In this document: piece by piece, positions 1 through 7,800 of the stretch
Position numbering within the stretch: position 1 is the stretch's first letter
Layout: every line of letters starts with the position of its first letter
Origin: JAZNGX01 sp045576675
GTDB taxonomy: Bacteria; Bacillota; Clostridia; Monoglobales; Firm-18
Length of the DNA: 10,625 bases
NCBI GenBank assembly: GCA_045576675.1
Contig: JAZNGX010000184.1
Coordinates: forward strand, 1-10,625
Reading direction: 5' to 3'
The notes under the pieces: generated by a model
What the model was told of the DNA's origin: nothing
Database searches by the model: none
The model's input: only the letters and a program-made list of their open reading frames with translations
Position numbers and translations under genes: made by a program

Positions 1-217
1 GATTAAGTGTGATGTTCTTGCTGATTGTAGCATCAACATCAGCTACGTCAGAACATAGAACGATTTCGGCATTTGCATCAGCTGCATCTAAAGCTGCTTG
101 TAATGCTTCAGTAGTTGCTACTTCAATTGTCGTTTCTGATGCAAACGCAGTAAAACTCATTACGCTTAACAGCATTGCAAAAACAAGCATTGAAGCTAAA
201 AATTTCTTTACATTCAT
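1..217 (-). CDS. N-terminal part of a secreted beta-helix-type surface protein (runs off the left edge)
   Basis: Only the first 72 codons are in the window. The start is the ATG at 217-215, preceded by a strong GGAGGAAG Shine-Dalgarno site at 231-224. Residues 1-26 form a Sec signal peptide: a basic N-terminus (MNVKKF), a hydrophobic core, and a TAFA|SE site for signal peptidase I. Residues 36-72 contain TTEALQAALDAADANAEIVL followed by a 'v.atisknitLN' stretch. That is the entry module common at the start of right-handed beta-helix surface proteins of Firmicutes ('..LqeAldaA..gdtI.L..Dv......i.kni.Ln'). The same module occurs at about residues 260-305 of the protein encoded at 8536-10437, and the two signal peptides and promoters are similar, so the two are probably paralogues. 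The ligand and the means of attachment cannot be judged because the rest is missing. Reading frames on the opposite strand here look like shadows. Confidence 0.85.
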   Translation of the reverse strand, partial: MNVKKFLASMLVFAMLLSVMSFTAFASETTIEVATTEALQAALDAADANAEIVLCSDVADVDATISKNITLN

Positions 218-263
218 TTTTTTCTTCCTCCTTATGTGAATTTGCATAAAATTATACACCTAA

Positions 264-292
264 ATATTACCACTAATTCATTGATTTGTCAA
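264..292 (-). promoter_or_regulatory. Sigma-A-type promoter of the partial secreted-protein gene
   Basis: On the minus strand a perfect -35 TTGACA (292-287) is followed by a 17-base spacer and a -10 TAATAT (269-264) preceded by TGG, an extended -10. Transcription would begin near 257, about 40 bases before the ATG at 217. The promoter starts only 8 bases past the stop codon of the gene at 301-1665, so read-through from that gene is also possible. The assignment is supported by near-identity to the region in front of the related gene at 8536. A 7-base inverted repeat, TCATTGA/TCAATGA (278-284 and 289-295), overlaps the -35 and may be an operator; that last point is inference. Confidence 0.7.
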
Positions 293-300
293 TGATTTCA

Positions 301-1665
301 TCATATCGGCTGACATTCAAATTTTTCAGTAGCAGTTACTTCTATTTTATCTTCTGCCACATCACATTTTAAGTTATTGATTTCTATATTGCCTTCCGAC
401 CATTTTTTGATAATTGCGTTACCTTTGTAATTGTTTATGCTAACATTATCAAGCTTTATTTTGTTATAATTGCAAACGTGCATAAAATCAATTTCTTCAG
501 CACCTTCACGTAATGATATATCAACATTTTTAAGTGTCACATCAATAGGTGTGTTTTCGGCACCGTAGGCAGTAAGTGGCATACTGATATCTGTTGCTTT
601 AATGTTTTCAAAAGTAATTGAAGCAAGCGGCCTGTTCTGCTGCCACCATTCATTGCCTGAGTAATTGTAATGCAAGAATCTGTCAGCATAATCAACTATG
701 CAGTCTTTTATAATAATGTTTCCCGGTTGAATCGGAATGCTCAGTGAATAATCAGAGTAATATGTAAATACGCTTAGCATATTGTTGCGGTGTCCTTCAA
801 CAGATGGAGCGATTCCGTTTTTCTTTTCTTCAAGTGAAAGGCTGCCACGGAACAGATACTTGCAGGGGCCGTAAATATGACACTTTTCAACAAGAACATT
901 TGTGCCGCCAAAACGCATAGCACTGCACGCTGAGTTAAGCTCGCAGCCTGTTACGGTTACGTTTATGTTAGGAAAGCCTGCAACGCAGTCATCACCTGTG
1001 TAGAATTTACAGTCTTTAATTCTTATGTTGCAGCAGTCTGACATATGAATACCGTCGTGCCCTGCAAGAACGGTAACGTTTTCCATAAGTATGTTTTGTG
1101 TGTGGAATACGCAGTGTGCCCAGTTTGCACTGTCTTTTGCAGTGTAGCCGTTAAACACAACATTTTTGCAGTAGTGCAATGAAATAAGATGCGGGCCTCT
1201 GTAATCCTCTTCGCCGAGAGCGTCAAAGCAGTCACTTCCGTCAATTACACCTTCACCGGTGATTGCTATGTTTTCAGCATTGATTGCTCTTATCAGTCCG
1301 TTGTTCCAACGGCTGCCTGCAGTGCGATAGAATTCGTAGCCCTTGTCCTTGTCTTCACCTATTTCAGCTCTTGTCCACGGAGCATCAGTAACCAATGCGG
1401 CATCAAGAGGCTCAACCTTGTCATTTTTATAACCAAAGTAATCCTCGGGATTTCGGCTTCCCTTTAAAACTGCATCTTTATGCAGATGTAGATTGATGTT
1501 TGAACGGATGCGGATTCCGCCTGTTAAAAACACACCTCCGGGGATTTCAACAACGCCGCCGCCAAGTGAAAAGCAATGGTCAATTGCCGCCTGAATTTTT
1601 TCTGTTTGTAATTCAGCACTATTTGCTACAGCACCAAAATCAAGTATATTAACAATGTTTTTCAT
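301..1665 (-). CDS. Cytoplasmic GH28-like (polygalacturonase-family) right-handed beta-helix protein
   Basis: 454 residues. The N-terminus has the hallmark of GH28/pectate-lyase-fold proteins: 'ILDFGAV' at 7-13, an 'AIDHC...GGGVVEIPGG' segment at 28-44, then 'FLTGGIRIRSNINLHL'. Beta-helix coils follow, with 'GEGVIDG' at 137-143, 'HDGIHMSD' at 203-210 and 'TGDDCVAG' at 223-230. In GH28 the NTDG and (G/Q)DD motifs supply the catalytic aspartates; here Asp204, Asp225 and Asp226 match. The usual third motif, GHG with its histidine, is replaced by 'SACSAMRFGG' (245-254), and no clear RIK motif is seen, so activity on polygalacturonate is doubtful. The substrate may be another uronic-acid or rhamnose-containing oligosaccharide. 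No signal peptide is present, so it likely acts inside the cell on imported oligosaccharides. The length is usual for the family. I chose the ATG at 1665 over an upstream in-frame ATG (1716) because AGGAGGG lies 5 bases before it and the upstream codon falls in the -35 box. Confidence 0.85.
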   Translation of the reverse strand: MKNIVNILDFGAVANSAELQTEKIQAAIDHCFSLGGGVVEIPGGVFLTGGIRIRSNINLHLHKDAVLKGSRNPEDYFGYKNDKVEPLDAALVTDAPWTRAEIGEDKDKGYEFYRTAGSRWNNGLIRAINAENIAITGEGVIDGSDCFDALGEEDYRGPHLISLHYCKNVVFNGYTAKDSANWAHCVFHTQNILMENVTVLAGHDGIHMSDCCNIRIKDCKFYTGDDCVAGFPNINVTVTGCELNSACSAMRFGGTNVLVEKCHIYGPCKYLFRGSLSLEEKKNGIAPSVEGHRNNMLSVFTYYSDYSLSIPIQPGNIIIKDCIVDYADRFLHYNYSGNEWWQQNRPLASITFENIKATDISMPLTAYGAENTPIDVTLKNVDISLREGAEEIDFMHVCNYNKIKLDNVSINNYKGNAIIKKWSEGNIEINNLKCDVAEDKIEVTATEKFECQPI

Positions 1666-1670
1666 ATTAT

Positions 1671-1677
1671 CCCTCCT
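1671..1677 (-). promoter_or_regulatory. Ribosome binding site deciding the start of the GH28-like gene
   Basis: AGGAGGG on the minus strand, 5 bases upstream of the ATG at 1665. No comparable site precedes the alternative upstream ATG at 1716, so the 454-residue form is the likely product. Confidence 0.85.
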
Positions 1678-1687
1678 ATTTATCCAA

Positions 1688-1716
1688 AGTATAGCATACC
1701 ACATTTTTAAATGCAA
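1688..1716 (-). promoter_or_regulatory. Sigma-A-type promoter of the GH28-like gene
   Basis: Minus strand: -35 TTGCAT (1716-1711), a spacer of exactly 17 bases, and -10 TATACT (1693-1688) preceded by TGC (extended -10). Transcription would start near 1681, giving a leader of only about 16 bases that holds the AGGAGGG site. No binding site for a known regulator was recognised nearby. Confidence 0.72.
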
Positions 1717-1762
1717 CTGTTTTACATAAAATCAAAAATATTAGCAATTTTTATTAAATACG

Positions 1763-1791
1763 TTGCAATTGTGAAGATATTGTGATAAAAT
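1763..1791 (+). promoter_or_regulatory. Sigma-A-type promoter of the giant leucine-rich-repeat gene
   Basis: -35 TTGCAA (1763-1768), a 17-base spacer, and -10 TAAAAT (1786-1791) preceded by TGA (extended -10). Transcription would start near 1798, which is downstream of the in-frame GTG at 1782 and upstream of the GTG at 1830; this supports the latter as the start codon. It diverges from the GH28-like promoter, with the two -35 boxes 46 bases apart across an AT-rich stretch. Confidence 0.7.
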
Positions 1792-1813
1792 ACAAAATGT
1801 ATATTTATGCATT

Positions 1814-1821
1814 GGAAGGGG
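1814..1821 (+). promoter_or_regulatory. Ribosome binding site deciding the GTG start of the giant gene
   Basis: GGAAGGGG, 8 bases before the GTG at 1830. No ATG in a good position competes. Starting here puts the basic FKK of the signal peptide directly after the initiator residue. Confidence 0.75.
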
Positions 1822-1829
1822 TCTTTATT

Positions 1830-4800
1830 GTGTTTAAAAAAATTGTCAGTCTTGTGATGGTGCTATGCCTTGTGGCAGGTATGCTTGGCGTTGTGCCTGT
1901 TTTCGCAAGTGACTTAAGCGGTGAATGCGGAGACAACGTAACGTGGGAGCTTTCTGCTGACCTTACAACCCTTACCGTTAAGGGAAGCGGTGCTATCAGA
2001 GATTATTCGTACGACGATTATGCAGGCTGGTATAATTCTGCTATGTATTCTGTTACTACACTTGTAATTGAAGAAGGTATTACACGCATTGGTAATTATG
2101 CCTTTTATAGTTTGCGTTATTTAAAATCAATTACAATTCCTGACAGTGTTAAAGAAATTGGCGAATGTGCATTTTCTGACTGCTGGGCAGTAGAAGATAT
2201 TTATTTGGGCAGTGGGGTTGAATCAATAGGCTATCAGGCGTTTGCAGCGTGCCAGACCTTAACTGAGCTTGTTATCCCCGATAACGTTAAAACAATTTAT
2301 TCAATGGCGTTCGGATGCATCAAGCTTAAAAGCATACATATAGGCAGTGGTGTTGAAAGTATCGCAGTAAGAGCTTTTGAAACATCTGGTGAATTGGAAG
2401 AAATAACCGTATCAGAGGATAATGAAAGCTACTTAGTGGAAGACGGCGTTCTTTACGATATAAATAAGACAACCTTGTTAAAATATGTACCAAACAATAA
2501 CAGCAGTGAATTTACTGTTCCGTCAACAGTAAGTGATATTCACGCTTATGCATTTGCTGAAAGCAAGTATCTTACAAAGGTTACTGTTCCTGATACCGTT
2601 ACTGAAGTAGGTATGGGGGCGTTTTTAAAATGCTCAGCTTTGACATCGGTTGTTTATAATGCGGATGTTGATAGTTTAGCAGGCAGTCTTTTCTATAAAT
2701 GCAGCAGCCTTGAAAGTGTGTTCATCCCAAAAGGAATTACAACTATAGACGGATATGCATTTTATAACTGCGATTCGTTAACTGATGTGTATTTTGGCGG
2801 AACTGAGAGTGAATGGGCTGATGTTGGTGTTAAAACAGCTAACTCTTCGTTGGCAAGTGCTTTAATTCACTATGAGTGTTCAGTAACTGATGATATGACA
2901 AGCTACACGCCTGATGAGTATTTCGTTTTCAAGGACGGCGTAATTACTGATTATACAGGTTCTTTTGATAAGGTTGTTGTGCCAAAAGCGATTGGTGGCG
3001 TAACTGTTACAACAATTGGTGAAAATGCCTTTGACTGTGCAAATGCAACAAAAATTGTGTTGCCTGATACTATTGAAACAATTAAGATTAAGGCATTTAT
3101 GAGCAGCGATATAACGAGTATGGTTATTCCAGAAAGTGTTAAAACTATAGAACACAGTGCTTTCCAATATTGCTACTATTTAAAGAGCATAGACTTTTTG
3201 ACAGAACAGCTTGAAGAAATCAAAGACAGCACATTCTACTACTGTACAACACTTGAAGAAATAACACTTCCCGACAGTGTTAAAACAGTTGGCGATAATG
3301 CGTTTATGTATTGCGATGCACTAAAGACCGTTACTCTTGGCAAAAATCTGGAAAGCATTACAGGGCAAGCATTCCAGAGTACAAGGTCTTTGGAAAACAT
3401 ATATCTTGCAGACGAAAATAAGCATTTTATGGTGGTAAACAATGCTTTATGCCAGAAAGACCCTGTAACAGAGGTTAATTATAAAATAGTGGCATATCCT
3501 TGTGCAAATATCAATGAGGAGTTTGAGATTCCTGATGAAATTGAAACAATAGGTAAATACGCATTCGAGCAGTGTGGAAATCTTAAGCATATTGCCATCC
3601 CCGGAGGCGTAAAGGTAATTGAGAACAATGCGTTTTACGGTTGCACAGGTATAACTGAGCTTATTTTACCAGACGATTTAACAACAGTTGGCAACAACGC
3701 CTTCAGCTCCTGCACACAAATCACATCAGTTGAAATTGATTGTGAAAATATCGGAACTTCACTGTTCTCGGGTTGTCGTCAGCTTAAGTCGGCAACAGTA
3801 AAAAGTGCAGAAGCTGTTAAAGATGGTATGTTTGCATATTGCGACAGTCTTACTGCAGTGTATATTTCAAAATCAGTAAAATCAGTGGAAAATAACGCTT
3901 TCAGAGATTGTAAGTCACTTACTGATATATATTATGAAGGTACTGCTGATGAATGGAAAAGCGTAACAGTAAGCAGCACAAATAATTCAACCTTCCAAAG
4001 TGCAACAGTGCATTATGAAAGCACACCTGACGATATTGTAGTTGCAACACCTGAAGAATATTTCAGCTTCTCAGGCGGAACAATTACAGGCTATCAAGGC
4101 ACTGCAACAGATGTTGTAATCCCTGCAACAATCGGCGGAATTAAGGTTACGGCAATCGGTTCGTATGCTTTTGCACGAAACAACAATATTACAAGAGTTG
4201 TTGTGCCAAACGGTGTAACAAGCATAGGAAGCTATGCATTCCGCAACTGTTCTTCACTTAAGACTGTAAAGCTACCTGAAACTGTTACAACTATCGGCTC
4301 ATATGCATTTTACTGGTGTGAATCACTGGAAAGCATAAATATTCCCGATGCAGTAACAGCAATAAATGACTATACCTTCTATTATTGCTATAATTTGAAG
4401 AATTTTAAATTCCCTGCAAGCTTAACATATATCGGAATAAGAGCATTTTACAACGCAAATTTAGAAACGCTTGTTCTGCCCGATAAACTGGAAACAATCA
4501 ATGATGAAGCATTTTCAAACTGTGAATTTACATATGTTATAATTCCTGACAGTGTTAAAACCATAGGCTACAGAGCTTTTTACTGGTCAACGCAATTTGA
4601 ACAGATAGTTATAGGCTCAGGTCTTGAAAGCATCGGTAATGAGGCATTTTATAATTGCTGGAGTATTAGAAATGTATATTATAATGGTACAACTGTTGAC
4701 TGGACGGAAATAACAAGAGGTTATTCAAATGAAGACTTATTTAATGCAGATATTATATATAACTATAATAAGGTCACAGGTATCTCAATTGCAAAAGAGA

Positions 4801-7800
4801 ATAACGAAATGTGGGTTGGCGACAGACTTGAAATAGAAGTAACCTTCCAGCCGGAAAACGCTGATTTTACCGACTGCGTATGGTCATCGTCAAATGAAAA
4901 CGTTGCAATAGTAAATGAAAACGGAATTGTTACTGCAGTTTCACAGGGTGAAGCAATAATCACTGCAACATCAAAGGATGGCGGATATTCTGCAAGCTGC
5001 AAGGTAACTACAAAAAATGTTGCTGTAACAGGCTTTGATATAATAGATGACAGCATTGAACTTGTGGTTGATGAGGATAAACCGATTGAAGTTGCGTTTG
5101 AACCTTCAAATGCAACCATAAGAGATATAGAGTGGACAACCTCTGACCCTAACGTTGTTATTCCTATTATGCCTGATATGCTTCACGGTGTATCAAAGGG
5201 TACTGCAACTATTACCGGTACAACTGCAGACGGAAGATTTACAGATTCAATAACTGTTACTGTAACAGACAGCTACGGTGATGGAACGCTTGAAAACGGA
5301 ATAACGTGGAAGGTTAATTATGACGGTACTTTGGTTATTTCAGGTAACGGTGATATGCCTGATTATAAAATCAATGAGCAGTCACAAAATGGTGCGACAG
5401 GTAATTTTGATAAGGAAGATGCCGACATCGGAAATCCTGCACCATGGTATGAGCTGGCAGAAAATATAACCGGAATATATGTTGAAGATGGCATAACAAG
5501 TATCGGTGATTATGCATTCTATAATCTGTATCGTATACTTATGGTGCAGCTGCCTGATACATTAAAGGAAATTGGTAGAAACGCATTTTCTAATATCTGG
5601 CAACAGTATGAAATGGATATTCCCGACAGTGTTGAAACAATAGGTGCTTATGCATTTGCACATAACAACGCATTCTTTATTACGGGCTTGCCAACAGGGC
5701 TTAAAACAATCGGTGATTACGCATTCTATTATCATAATTTAAGCAATGTTATGCTGCCGCTTGTTCCTGAAGGTGTAACAAGCATAGGCAAATGTGCGTT
5801 TTATGGTACAAACGTTGCACATATCAATATTCCCGATAGTGTTACAACAATAGGCTCAGGTGCCTTTGCAGGAAATGACGGACTTTGTATAATTGAAATA
5901 AGCAGCGACAATGAAAATTTTGTTGTTGAAAACAATACATTGTATAATGCAGACCGCACAACTTTGATGCTTTGTGCTGACAGAGCAAGCGTACAATTTG
6001 ATGTACCGTCTTCTGTAACAAAGATAGATGATTATGCTTTCAGCAGAGTAATGAATTTGTCAAACATCAATATTTCAAATTCGGTAAAAACAATTGGCGA
6101 AGGTGCATTCCAACAGTGTAATGTATCATACATTAATTTGCCTGAGGGACTTACAAGCATCGGCAAATCAGCATTTTCAAGCTGTGGTCAGCTTAGCGGC
6201 GTAAGAATACCCGCAAGCATAAAAGTAATTCCTGACAATGCATTTTCAGGCTGTAATATGCTAAACTGGATTGAGCTGCATGATGACATAACAAAGATTG
6301 GTAATTATGCGTTTTCAAGCTGTAACCAGTTAATGAATATTAAAATGCCGTCTTCACTTGAAGTATTAGGCAACGGTGCCTTTGGCTATTGTGGTCAGCT
6401 TTCGCAAATAACACTTAATGACGGATTAAAAACAATAGGCAACTATGCATTTGACGGTTGTATGTATAACTATATTGAAATCCCTGCAAGCGTTATTGCA
6501 ATTGGTGAAGGTGCATTCAGGTCAAGTAACCTTATGGATATTTATGTTAACAGCGGAAATCAAAGCTTCACAGTTATTGACGGTGCTTTGTACACAATGG
6601 ATAAAAAGCTGTTAAAGCAGTATCCAAAGGCAAGAACGGCTGATACTGTTGTGGTTGCTGCAGGAACTGAAAAAATTGAAAACAGTGCATTCAATCAGAC
6701 ACAGGTTAACAGAGTGATTTTGCCTGATACTGTTACTGAAATCGGAAATATGGCATTTGAAAGTTCGACACTCAAGTATATTAATCTGCCCGATTCAATA
6801 ACCAAAATCGGTTACAATGCATTTGGCTCAACACAGCTTACCGAGGTTGGATTGCCAAATAATCTTGAAGTAATACCAAACGGATTGTTCTATAACTGTC
6901 AATCCTTATTGGGAGTAACTGTAGGCACTGGCACAAAAATTATTGAAAGCTCAGCATTTTCAAACACATCACTTTCACAGCTGTTTGTCAATGGCTTGCT
7001 TACAAAGATTGCTCATTACGCATTTGAAGGCAGCAACAATTTAAATGCTGTGTTGTTTGCAGGAACAGAAGCACAGTGGAACAGTATTTTTATTGACACT
7101 ATGAACACTCCTGTTGATAATGCGATTATAGAATGCAATGCAGAACTTATAAGTGGTGTGGATATTGATGAAAAAGAAATAAAAATGAGCATTGGCGAAA
7201 CTAAAAAGCTTTCTACTGTAATCAGTGATGATGGCGAGGGAATGCTGGTTCCGTGGTGGAGTATCGTCGGTGATTCAGTTGCAGTTGATGCAAACGGCAA
7301 CATTGCAGCAAACAGAGCAGGTATGTCGGTTGTTATGGCAAACGTGCCTGGCGGATACAGTGACGTATGCTTTGTGTATGTTGAAGAAGGTGGAAAGTGT
7401 GGCGAAAATGTTAACTGGAGCTTTGACGGAAACGAAACACTTATCATAAGCGGAACAGGCGATATGTATGATTATGATATGCTTGGAACAGATAATGGCG
7501 ACGGCACAATGACGTTCAAAGAAGCTCCGTGGATGCAATACGGACCGGAAATTAAAGCAGTAAATATAGAAAACGGCGTTACAAGTATCGGAGATTATGC
7601 GTTCTGGTGTATGCCTGAATTGACAAAGGTTACGATTGCTGATACTGTTGCAACAATCGGCAATTTTGCATTTGAAACAACAAGAATTTCAAACATTAAC
7701 ATTCCTGCAGGCGTAACAACAATAAAAGCTGATGCATTCAGTATGTGTCACGACCTTGAAAACATAACTGTTGACAGCAAAAACACAAGCTTTACAGCAG

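Noticed and set aside
251..256. Consensus TATAAT on the minus strand as the -10 box of the partial gene
   Set aside because: No acceptable -35 lies 16-18 bases upstream. The TTGACA-17-TAATAT pair a few bases further upstream is better and is conserved with the gene at 8536.
278..295. Inverted repeat TCATTGA-TTTG-TCAATGA just after the GH28-like stop codon, as a possible terminator
   Set aside because: The stem is short and AT-rich, no T-tract follows on the minus strand, and it overlaps the -35 region of a well-supported promoter. An operator is a better guess.
1706..1725. Possible catabolite-repression (cre) site, TGTAAAACAGTTGCA on the minus strand
   Set aside because: The central CG is missing and the spacing of the half sites does not match the consensus.
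1782..1829. Longer N-terminus of the giant protein starting at GTG 1782
   Set aside because: That codon lies within the predicted promoter, has no ribosome binding site, and would add 16 residues in front of a standard signal peptide.
7016..7538. Overlapping reading frames on both strands within the giant gene
   Set aside because: No ribosome binding sites, low-complexity translations and no recognisable family; they mirror the repeat-rich coding strand. The same applies to the other antisense frames inside the large genes.
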